A DNA stretch of 64,000 nucleotides from an uncultured Bacteroidia bacterium (lineage in GTDB: Bacteria; Bacteroidota; Bacteroidia; Bacteroidales; Prolixibacteraceae), in contig CAINLJ010000110.1 in NCBI GenBank assembly GCA_903850335.1, forward strand, positions 1 to 64,000, in the 5' to 3' direction. Position 1 is the stretch's first letter, and the number at the start of each line of letters is the position of its first letter. This document shows, piece after piece, positions 1-7,123 of the stretch. The position numbers and the translations under genes are program-made. Under the pieces are notes generated by a model, which did no database searches, was not told the DNA's origin, and was given only the letters and a program-made list of their open reading frames with translations.

Positions 1-501
1 CTGACAAACTCATTTGAATATAAAAACTTTGTTCTCGATATATTCATTCAGGGAGTTGAGGGAAACCAGATATTTAACGCAACCCGTATTCTTACTGAAT
101 CGATGCGGCTTGGAATGAACCAGGCTGAAAGTGTTGCAGGACGATGGAAAAATCCGGGAGACATCACAAACGTTCCAAAGGCAATTAAAAACGATGAAAC
201 AAACAGCTATCCGTCAACCAGATTTATAGAAAATGGATCTTATTTGAGAGTTAAATCAGTTACTCTTGGTTATAACTTCCCTAAAAGCGTTCTTGATAAA
301 ATTAAGCTTAGTAACCTGATGATTTATGTGACGGCTGAGAACCTCTTTACATTTACAAAATACTCAGGGTTTGATCCCGATGTAAACGCATTTGCAGCCT
401 CCTATCAGGACAATACAAGTAAGAACACTGCTCCGGGAGTTGATTACGGTACCTATCCCCAATCCAAAGATTTTCTGTTCGGATTGAAAGTTACTTTCTA
501 A
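1..501 (+). CDS. SusC/RagA-type TonB-dependent outer membrane receptor, C-terminal end (partial)
   Basis: The reading frame is open from the first base of the window, so this is only the last 166 residues. SusC proteins are TonB-dependent outer membrane barrels that import oligosaccharides with a SusD lid. The fragment shows the closing strands typical of the family: a segment reading GSYLRVKSVTLGYNFP, then MIYVTAENLFTFTKYSGFDPD, and a C-terminal strand ending LFGLKVTF with the aromatic last residue of outer membrane proteins. SusD follows 25 bases downstream, which confirms the pairing. The downstream GH20 gene suggests a substrate containing N-acetylhexosamine, which is inference. The internal ATG at 103 is not the gene start. 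Confidence 0.93.
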   Translation: MTNSFEYKNFVLDIFIQGVEGNQIFNATRILTESMRLGMNQAESVAGRWKNPGDITNVPKAIKNDETNSYPSTRFIENGSYLRVKSVTLGYNFPKSVLDKIKLSNLMIYVTAENLFTFTKYSGFDPDVNAFAASYQDNTSKNTAPGVDYGTYPQSKDFLFGLKVTF

Positions 502-526
502 TATATCAAATCTAAAAATTGGAAAA

Positions 527-2035
527 ATGAAAAATAAACTCATATATTTTGCCGGGCTGTTCTTTATGGTACTCCTGTTGAATTCCTGCAATAATTTTCT
601 TAATGATAAGCCCCAAACCAGTCTGACAACGGGTAATGCTTATAACTCAACTTCTGACGTTGAAAATGCCCTGGCTGGGTGTTACCAGATTTTTTATGTC
701 GATTACTACCAATGGGAAAATATCATGCTTAGCGATAATCGCTCCGATAATGCATATCCAGGTGGAAGTGGTGAAGAGACCTTCGTCGATGAAGATCTTT
801 TCCAGGTACCCACAACAAACAGTCACTGCTACAATTTCTGGTGGGGACAATTATATCAGGGTATCTCAAGATCAAATATCTTACTGGAGAAATTGCCACA
901 GGTAAAAGATCCTAAGCTTGACGAAAACAACAGAAGAGCTCAGGTTACCGGGGAAGCCAGCTTCCTGAGAGCCTTGCATTATTTTGAACTTGTTAAATTA
1001 TTTGGTGGAGTTCCTCTTGAATTATTGTCAAATACGGCTGATCCGGCAATCACAAGAAAGCCAAGAGCTACCGAAAAAGAGGTTTATGATCAGATTGAAA
1101 AGGACCTTAAAGTGGCTGTGGCTAACCTTCCGGATAGTTATGGCAGCGATCCGTCAGTAAATAAAGTCAGAGCCACCAAAGGTGCTGCAAATGCACTTCT
1201 GGCAAAAATCTGGGCTCAACGGAGTGACAGAGATTACACAAAAGTGCTTCAGTATTGCACATCTGTTACGGATGGTCCTGGTGGGTATGCCCTCTGGCCT
1301 GACTATAATCAGATCTTCGATGGAAGCCATTACCTGAATTCCGAATCAATTCTTGAAATCCCATTTATCGAAGGAAGTGCTAATTCAAACTGGGGTGTTG
1401 AATTATTTCTGGCACCTGAAGACGGTTGGCAGAAATACTGCGTCCCTTCAAAAGACCTGGTCGCAGCTTATGATAACCAAGGAGATTCGATCCGCAAAAA
1501 GACAAATATCATTTTCTACGACAACCTTAGCTGGCCGGATGAGAACTGGAATCCATGCGACGATGCCGCAACAAAGGTTCCTTTCAATTTTAAACAGGAA
1601 CATCCTGCAGGATGGGCAAGTGGCGATCATATCTACCTTCTTCGTCTTGCAGATATAATCCTCTTAAAAGCTGAGGCTCAAAATGAACTGGGTCATCCTG
1701 AACTTGCCGCCCCTTTAGTTAATCAGATCAGGGAAAGGGTTTCCTTGCCGGACATTTCTTCCGGACTTTCAAAAGAGGATATGCGTAAGGTAATTTTAAA
1801 CGAGCGGAGACTTGAGCTTGCCTTCGAAGCTCATCGCTGGGATGATCTTGTACGGGCAGGAGTTGCTGTATCGGTTATGACCGGCCTGAAAGAATATAAA
1901 TACACCTGTGCTGATGGTACAGCCAGCGCTCCCATAAAAATCAATTACAAGTGTGATCAGAATCACTTGTTAATGCCAATACCTCAGTCCGAAATTGATG
2001 CAAATCCAAATCTGACTCAGAACCCTGGTTATTGA
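527..2035 (+). CDS. SusD/RagB-family nutrient-binding outer membrane lipoprotein
   Basis: This 502-residue protein starts with a lipoprotein signal (hydrophobic stretch, then LLLNSC with the lipid-bearing Cys), as SusD proteins do. SusD is the surface lid that binds glycan and feeds it to the SusC barrel. Family hallmarks are visible: an early LNDKPQTSLT segment, the TPR-like GEASFLRALHYFELVKLFGGVPL helix pair near residues 140-165, DIILLKAEAQNELG, NERRLELAFEAHRWDDLVR, and the ending LTQNPGY. It lies 25 bases after the SusC fragment and is followed by a hairpin terminator, so the SusC/SusD unit ends here. The substrate cannot be read from sequence. Confidence 0.96.
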   Translation: MKNKLIYFAGLFFMVLLLNSCNNFLNDKPQTSLTTGNAYNSTSDVENALAGCYQIFYVDYYQWENIMLSDNRSDNAYPGGSGEETFVDEDLFQVPTTNSHCYNFWWGQLYQGISRSNILLEKLPQVKDPKLDENNRRAQVTGEASFLRALHYFELVKLFGGVPLELLSNTADPAITRKPRATEKEVYDQIEKDLKVAVANLPDSYGSDPSVNKVRATKGAANALLAKIWAQRSDRDYTKVLQYCTSVTDGPGGYALWPDYNQIFDGSHYLNSESILEIPFIEGSANSNWGVELFLAPEDGWQKYCVPSKDLVAAYDNQGDSIRKKTNIIFYDNLSWPDENWNPCDDAATKVPFNFKQEHPAGWASGDHIYLLRLADIILLKAEAQNELGHPELAAPLVNQIRERVSLPDISSGLSKEDMRKVILNERRLELAFEAHRWDDLVRAGVAVSVMTGLKEYKYTCADGTASAPIKINYKCDQNHLLMPIPQSEIDANPNLTQNPGY

Positions 2036-2047
2036 TATTATTTATGT

Positions 2048-2092
2048 TAGATCTCTCTTCTGCAATAAAATGCGAAGGGAGATCTATTTTTT
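2048..2092 (+). terminator. Rho-independent terminator after the SusC/SusD pair
   Basis: The arms TAGATCTCTCTT (2048-2059) and AAGGGAGATCTA (2075-2086) pair over about 12 bases with one wobble or mismatch. Six T residues follow at 2087-2092. It lies 12 bases after the susD stop codon. Confidence 0.8.
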
Positions 2093-2110
2093 AATCAGGA
2101 TTTAAGACAG

Positions 2111-2139
2111 TTAACCTGATGAATTCATATTCAGGTTAA
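2111..2139. promoter_or_regulatory. Inverted repeat upstream of the GH20 gene, possible operator
   Basis: TTAACCTGA at 2111-2119 and its exact complement TCAGGTTAA at 2131-2139 are separated by 11 bases that contain the inner palindrome TGAATTCA. It ends 25 bases before the GH20 start codon. It lacks a T tract and lies after a clear terminator, so a protein-binding site is more likely than a terminator. The binding protein is unknown. Confidence 0.4.
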
Positions 2140-2164
2140 AAACAAAAGCAAAAAATATTCAGAA

Positions 2165-3799
2165 ATGAGAATACTGCATTGTAAGATTTTAACAGTCAAA
2201 AGTGCCTGCATGCTGCTATTCATTCTTCTGTCTTTCAGCTGTAAAAAGAATCAGGCAAACGATCCAGTTGTGACAACAGGGTCACATGGCATTATTCCCC
2301 TCCCCAAAAAACTCAATTTTACCGGTGAAAAGATTCTGCTCAATCAGGAGTTTACCTACGTTTCGAATCCTTCCTTCCCTGTTGCATCAGCCACGGCTGA
2401 ATTATTGATAAAAAATATCCTTACTTCATACAAGGTTTCAGAATCTGTTCCTACGAATGGGGTAGGTTTTCAGATTCTCATGGACAAAACATTGAAAGAC
2501 GATGCCTACCAGCTGTCAGTGACAAAAACCGGTATTCAAATAAAGGCATGCAATGAGGCAGGAGCATTCTATGGGACTCAATCGCTAAAACAATATTTAT
2601 GGACCAACACGCTTGGAATAAAGCAGACTTCTTTAACCCTGGCAGGAATAAACATCTCGGATGAGCCTAAATACATGTACCGTGGATTTCACCTGGATGT
2701 AGCACGCCATTTTTTTACAAAAGACTATATCCTAAAAATCATTGACTGGCTCGCCTATTACAAATTCAATAAATTTCAAATTCACCTCTCCGACGATCAG
2801 GGATGGCGTACCGAAAGCAAAAAATTCCCTCTTCTTAATAGCATCGGATCATGGAGAGTATTTGACAAGTACGACTCCATATGCATCGCGAAAGCAGCTT
2901 CAAATGCAGATTTCAAAATTGATCCCCGCTTTATTCAATTACAAAACGGAGTAACAAAATATGGGGGTTATTATACTCAACAGGATATAGTAGAGATAAT
3001 TAGCTATGCAAAGTCCCGTTTTGTGGAGATCATCCCCGAGATTGATATGCCCGGACATCTTTCTGCCGCTATAAATGCCTATCCACTGCTTTCATGCAAC
3101 GGAACCTCCGGATGGAGCACACAGTTTTCTTATCCTCTTTGCCCTTGCAGCCCTGAGGCCATTGACCTTGCTTTTCAGATCTGGGATGAGGCTGCCGAAC
3201 AGTTTCCATCATCCATTGTCCATATTGGCGCCGATGAGGTCGACAAGAGTACGTGGCAGTCCGCTTCACTTTGTCCGGGCTTTATGGCAGCAAATAATCT
3301 GCATACTCTGAACGACATTCAAAGTTTATTCGTCAAAAATCTGCAAAATCATCTCGAGGCCAAAGGGAAAACAGTAATCGCCTGGGACGATGTTACCGAT
3401 GGCACGATAAACAGCAATCTGAAAATTATGTATTGGCGCGACTGGATGACTGGAGCACCTGCAAAAGCCGCAGCTAATGGAAATCAAATCATTTTCGCGC
3501 GATGGGACCTGTTTTACCTGAGTAGTCCTTATTCGGAAGATAATTTAAAGAGCCTGCTGGCATTTGATATTTCACAAAATTATTCTCCGCAGATAGTTGC
3601 CAAAATTATTGGTTTTCAAGGATGTATGTGGACTGAGGAAGTGCCGTCCGAGGCGTCTTTTGAGGCTCAGGTTTTCCCGCGTCTACAGGCTCTTTCGGAG
3701 GTTAACTGGTCTGCGGTTACTGATTATTATTCCTTTACTTCACGAATGATCCCACACAGGAGTTATCTGCTGGCGAATCATGTAAACCTTAAAAATTAG
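2165..3799 (+). CDS. Beta-N-acetylhexosaminidase, glycoside hydrolase family 20, lipoprotein
   Basis: GH20 enzymes remove terminal N-acetylglucosamine or N-acetylgalactosamine by substrate-assisted catalysis. This 544-residue protein has a lipoprotein signal ending LSFSC, an N-terminal GH20b-like domain at about residues 45-160 (IIPLPKKLNF through FYGTQSLKQYLW), and a TIM barrel beginning YRGFHLDVARHFF. The catalytic Asp-Glu pair lies in HIGADEV at residues 357-358. Other barrel motifs are FQIHLSDDQGWR, EIDMPGH and the CMWTEE loop. It is anchored by lipid, probably facing the periplasm or cell surface. The neighbouring SusC/SusD genes point to uptake of amino-sugar glycans such as chitin oligosaccharides or N-glycans, but the exact substrate is inference. 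Confidence 0.94.
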   Translation: MRILHCKILTVKSACMLLFILLSFSCKKNQANDPVVTTGSHGIIPLPKKLNFTGEKILLNQEFTYVSNPSFPVASATAELLIKNILTSYKVSESVPTNGVGFQILMDKTLKDDAYQLSVTKTGIQIKACNEAGAFYGTQSLKQYLWTNTLGIKQTSLTLAGINISDEPKYMYRGFHLDVARHFFTKDYILKIIDWLAYYKFNKFQIHLSDDQGWRTESKKFPLLNSIGSWRVFDKYDSICIAKAASNADFKIDPRFIQLQNGVTKYGGYYTQQDIVEIISYAKSRFVEIIPEIDMPGHLSAAINAYPLLSCNGTSGWSTQFSYPLCPCSPEAIDLAFQIWDEAAEQFPSSIVHIGADEVDKSTWQSASLCPGFMAANNLHTLNDIQSLFVKNLQNHLEAKGKTVIAWDDVTDGTINSNLKIMYWRDWMTGAPAKAAANGNQIIFARWDLFYLSSPYSEDNLKSLLAFDISQNYSPQIVAKIIGFQGCMWTEEVPSEASFEAQVFPRLQALSEVNWSAVTDYYSFTSRMIPHRSYLLANHVNLKN

Positions 3800-3828
3800 A
3801 TTTATAAGGCACTCAAAACAATATATTT

Positions 3829-3862
3829 GGCTTTAAGTGCCTAAATGCATTAGGCTAAAGCC
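3829..3862. repeat. Long imperfect hairpin between the GH20 gene and the ATPase gene
   Basis: The outer arms GGCTTTA (3829-3835) and TAAAGCC (3856-3862) enclose inner arms CCTAA (3840-3844) and TTAGG (3850-3854). It follows the GH20 stop codon by about 30 bases. There is no T run after it, so it could be a weak terminator or an RNA-stabilising structure. Confidence 0.4.
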
Positions 3863-3945
3863 ATTTATGGCTGCTTAAAAGTAAAAACAAATAGATAATT
3901 TAAATCAATATATTTAACTATATGTCTATATTTGGCTTTATCTAA

Positions 3946-3953
3946 TATATTTG
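3946..3953 (+). promoter_or_regulatory. Putative -7 promoter element for the ATPase gene
   Basis: TATATTTG matches the Bacteroidota TAnnTTTG element exactly and ends 28 bases before the ATG at 3982. A second TATATTTG lies at 3927-3934. The region is very AT-rich, so chance matches are possible. Confidence 0.4.
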
Positions 3954-3981
3954 TATATTTACAGCCATTTATAACAATTCT

Positions 3982-5403
3982 ATGAGACAATTAGTTGGCA
4001 GGAACAATGACCTTGCAACATTCCGGGAATTATTAAACTCAGGAAAATCTGAATTTGTAGCGGTTTATGGACGCCGAAGGGTAGGGAAAACATTCCTTAT
4101 CCGGGCAGCCTTTAATGATAAAATAACCTTTCAGGTAACCGGACTGAGCAGCGCGACCATGATGCAACAGCTATCCAATTTTAATTCGGAACTCCGTAAA
4201 TTAATCAGGGAAAGTGAATATTCTTTTGCAAACGATTGGTTTAACGCATTTCAACAATTGATATCAGTCCTTGAGGCTAATAATGACCAAAAGAAAGTCG
4301 TATTTATTGATGAATTACCCTGGTTTGATACTGCAAAATCAGGATTCATCTCTGCACTTGAGCATTTCTGGAATAGCTGGGCATCGGCCCGTAATGATAT
4401 CATTCTGATCGTATGCGGATCAGCAGCATCATGGATTATCAATAAATTAATTAACAACAGGGGAGGCCTCCATAACCGGGTTACAAAACGAATGAAGATA
4501 ATCCCGTTCACATTGTACGAATGCGAGCAGTTACTCCTCTCAAAAAATATCGTCCTTGACCGTTATCAAATCATACAGTTATATATGGTGTTTGGGGGTA
4601 TTCCCTATTATTGGGAGGAGATTAAACCAGGATTAAGTGCATCTCAGAATATTGAAAATATATGTTTTAGCGAAAACGGGTTACTGCGTTCAGAGTTTAA
4701 TAATCTATTTAAATCATTATTCAATAAACATGAAAAGCACACAGTGATCGTGGCTTTGATGGCCAAAAAAAGTATTGGATTATCCCGTGATGAGATCATC
4801 AGGGAATCCGGACTTCCAAACGCAGGAAGTACTACACGATTACTTGAGGAACTTGAGGAGAGTGGGTTCATTCTGAGATATAGCCCGTTCGGAAAAAAAA
4901 CAAGAAGCAGCATCTATCAGCTGGTTGACCTTTATTCTCTCTTCTACCTTAAATTTATAAAAGACAGTAATCCAAGGGATACAAATTTTTGGGTTAACTC
5001 AACCGACAATCCCAGGCACCGGGCATGGAGTGGTTACGCCTTTGAACAGGTTTGTCTTCAACATATAAATCAAATAAAAAAAGAACTTGGAATTAGCGGT
5101 GTATCTACAACATCGTCTTCGTGGCGCAGCTCGTTAAACACTAACGGAACACAAATTGATTTAGTAATTGACAGAAGAGATCATGTTATAAATCTGTGCG
5201 AGATGAAGTTTTCAATCAATCAATTTGTTATTGATAAGAAATATTCCGATGAATTAAGAAATAAAATGGGGACCTTCAAAACTGAGACCAAAACGAGAAA
5301 GTCTATTTTTCTAACCTTAATAACAACCTACGGAATTCAGGCTAATGTCCATTCAATAGGACTTGTCCAAAACGATATCCAAATGGAATCACTCTTCCAA
5401 TAA
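3982..5403 (+). CDS. ATP-binding protein of the archaeal-ATPase/DUF234 type
   Basis: This 473-residue protein has the STAND-like ATPase fold common in orphan prokaryotic ATPases. Walker A is YGRRRVGKTFL near residue 30 and Walker B is KKVVFIDELPWF near residue 110, followed by a sensor-like IILIVCGSAASW. A winged-helix segment (SRDEIIRESGLPNAGSTTRL) sits near residues 272-291. The C-terminal part resembles DUF234 and carries the pattern QIDLVID then CEMKFS, a PD-(D/E)XK-like nuclease signature. The substrate and role of this family are not established. It stands alone, flanked by a hairpin upstream and a separate promoter-like element downstream. A second, broken ATPase of a related type lies at 43.9 kb. 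Confidence 0.85.
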   Translation: MRQLVGRNNDLATFRELLNSGKSEFVAVYGRRRVGKTFLIRAAFNDKITFQVTGLSSATMMQQLSNFNSELRKLIRESEYSFANDWFNAFQQLISVLEANNDQKKVVFIDELPWFDTAKSGFISALEHFWNSWASARNDIILIVCGSAASWIINKLINNRGGLHNRVTKRMKIIPFTLYECEQLLLSKNIVLDRYQIIQLYMVFGGIPYYWEEIKPGLSASQNIENICFSENGLLRSEFNNLFKSLFNKHEKHTVIVALMAKKSIGLSRDEIIRESGLPNAGSTTRLLEELEESGFILRYSPFGKKTRSSIYQLVDLYSLFYLKFIKDSNPRDTNFWVNSTDNPRHRAWSGYAFEQVCLQHINQIKKELGISGVSTTSSSWRSSLNTNGTQIDLVIDRRDHVINLCEMKFSINQFVIDKKYSDELRNKMGTFKTETKTRKSIFLTLITTYGIQANVHSIGLVQNDIQMESLFQ

Positions 5404-5475
5404 AATTAATTTGATTCCACCAGATTTTGGAGGCAAATTCAGAACCAGAGAAGGAAATTCAATCAATAAAATCCT

Positions 5476-5483
5476 TATCTTTG
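5476..5483 (+). promoter_or_regulatory. Putative -7 promoter element for the fucose mutarotase gene
   Basis: TATCTTTG is an exact TAnnTTTG match ending 23 bases before the ATG at 5507. That spacing recurs at many genes in this window. Confidence 0.55.
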
Positions 5484-5506
5484 ATCCAAACATACAATCC
5501 TGATAC

Positions 5507-5941
5507 ATGCTTAAAGGAATTTCACCATTACTCAGTCCGGAACTTCTGGGTGTATTGGCCAGAATGGGACACGGTGACGAAATCATCCTCGCCGATGCTC
5601 ACTTCCCGGGAGAAACATTCAATAAAAATGTACTTCGTGCCGACGGGTTAAAGATTGCCGATTTGCTCGGTGCAATACTCCCGCTTTTCGAACTTGATGC
5701 CTACGTTCCTCATCCTCTGGCCATGATGGCAGCTGTACCTGGAGACACTTTGGATCCTGAGGTTGAAACACGCTACCTGAAAAGTATCCATCAGACCAAT
5801 CCTTCCGCAGCAGCCATTGAACGTGTTGAGCGATTTGCATTTTACGATCGTGCAAAAAATGCATTTGCTGTAGTGATGACAGGTGAAACGGCCAAATATG
5901 GTAACATAATACTCAAAAAGGGAGTAACACCTATCCTGTAA
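5507..5941 (+). CDS. fucU: L-fucose mutarotase, RbsD/FucU family
   Basis: FucU interconverts the alpha and beta anomers of L-fucose, supplying the form that fucose isomerase uses; RbsD does the same for ribose. The 144-residue length fits FucU. Visible family features are [31 protein letters not shown], with the conserved His of MGHGDE at about residue 22, and the C-terminal [16 protein letters not shown] and [11 protein letters not shown]. The YGN motif and the length favour FucU over RbsD. The next gene starts about 65 bases downstream on the same strand and may be co-transcribed. No fucose isomerase or fuculokinase is present in the window, so the pathway context is incomplete. Confidence 0.9.
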   Translation: MLKGISPLLSPELLGVLARMGHGDEIILADAHFPGETFNKNVLRADGLKIADLLGAILPLFELDAYVPHPLAMMAAVPGDTLDPEVETRYLKSIHQTNPSAAAIERVERFAFYDRAKNAFAVVMTGETAKYGNIILKKGVTPIL

Positions 5942-6005
5942 GATGCAGGCTTACGAAAGCAATAAACTGATCTGTTCAGCCTTATATAAATTCAATAAAC
6001 AACCA

Positions 6006-6776
6006 ATGAAAAAACTGACGCTTCTTTTAATTTTGTCATTTGCACTTGTACAATATTCTGCCGCCAAAGTCCGCGATTTTTATCAGATTCAGGTTTACCG
6101 TCTGAAGGATAAAACTCAGGAACAACGAGTCGACAATTATCTAAAATCATCCTATTTGCCAGCCCTGCACCGTGCAGGAATCAAAACAGCCGGTGTCTTT
6201 AAACCTGTTGTCACCGATACAATCTCCGGAAAACAAATTATTGTATGGCTTCCTTTATCATCGCTGAACCAGCTTGACAAATTACAAACTAAACTTTTAA
6301 ACGACAAAACGTATCAGTCTGAGGCTTCTGAATTCTTAAAAGCACCTTTTGATCAGGCACCTTTCGAGCGAAAGGAATCAATTATTTTAAAATCCTTCCC
6401 GGATGCTCCGATTTTTAACATTCCGGTCTTTGCCTCGAATCGTTCTGAAAGAATTTATGAATTAAGAAGCTATGAAAGCCCTACAGACTACATGTTTAGT
6501 CAGAAATTAAAAATGTTCAATGAGGGCGGCGAGATAACACTCTTTAAGAAACTCGATTTTAATGCAGTATTTTTTGGTGAGGTTATTTCGGGCAATACAA
6601 TGCCAAACCTGATTTATATGACTTCATTTGCAAACATGTCGTCACATGATGAGCATTGGAAAGCCTTCGGTAGTCATCCTGACTGGAAGAAGCTCTCAGC
6701 AATAAAAGAATATGACCATACGGTATCGAAAATTGTAAAAATACTGCTAACCCCGACAGATTACTCCGATTTTTAA
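6006..6776 (+). CDS. Exported NIPSNAP-family protein
   Basis: I place the start at the ATG at 6006, which gives MKKLTLLLILSFALVQYSAAK, a clean signal peptide; the longer frame from 5943 adds residues with no export logic. The mature protein of about 235 residues contains two ferredoxin-like NIPSNAP repeats, seen as YQIQVYRLKDKTQEQRVDNYL near residue 27 and IYELRSYESPTDYMFSQKLKMFNEGGE near residue 152. NIPSNAP domains are dimeric alpha/beta barrels whose biochemical role is unknown in bacteria. Exported members are common in Bacteroidota carbohydrate gene clusters. The fucose mutarotase gene upstream suggests such a setting, but no activity can be assigned. Confidence 0.8.
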   Translation: MKKLTLLLILSFALVQYSAAKVRDFYQIQVYRLKDKTQEQRVDNYLKSSYLPALHRAGIKTAGVFKPVVTDTISGKQIIVWLPLSSLNQLDKLQTKLLNDKTYQSEASEFLKAPFDQAPFERKESIILKSFPDAPIFNIPVFASNRSERIYELRSYESPTDYMFSQKLKMFNEGGEITLFKKLDFNAVFFGEVISGNTMPNLIYMTSFANMSSHDEHWKAFGSHPDWKKLSAIKEYDHTVSKIVKILLTPTDYSDF

Positions 6777-7051
6777 GATCAGTCAGCAAAAAGTCAGGAT
6801 ACAGATACAATCTATATTATGAACAGAAATCCGTTCATAAATATCTTATTATCTGTACCTTAAATATTTATTGCTGTAATTCTACCTGTCTTGTGAAAGC
6901 GCAGTAAAAAACTTTCAAAAGAATGGTTTAAAAAAAAGAAATCAATTTAAAACTATCTTTTATTTACTCTTATTTAGTTGGAATTGAATTTATTAAGACC
7001 AAATAATTCAAACCCGTTCTATCTTCCTTCACCACCTGAACAAAGAAATAG
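6777..7051. other. Intergenic stretch before topA with one hairpin
   Basis: I see no gene here. TTATGAAC at 6817-6824 and GTTCATAA at 6833-6840 form an 8-base-pair hairpin with an 8-base loop about 40 bases after the NIPSNAP stop, which could aid termination. The rest is AT-rich with no clear signal until the topA promoter. Confidence 0.5.
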
Positions 7052-7083
7052 TTTGAACTTAGGATTTGATTTTCTTTACTTTG
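7052..7083 (+). promoter_or_regulatory. Putative topA promoter with -33 and -7 elements
   Basis: TTTG at 7052-7055 lies 20 bases before TTACTTTG at 7076-7083, which differs from TAnnTTTG at one base. This is the best two-element match to the Bacteroidota housekeeping promoter in the window. It ends 40 bases before the topA ATG. Confidence 0.6.
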
Positions 7084-7123
7084 CAAAAAAATTTAGCAGC
7101 ACCAAAATCATTCTTCAAAATAT

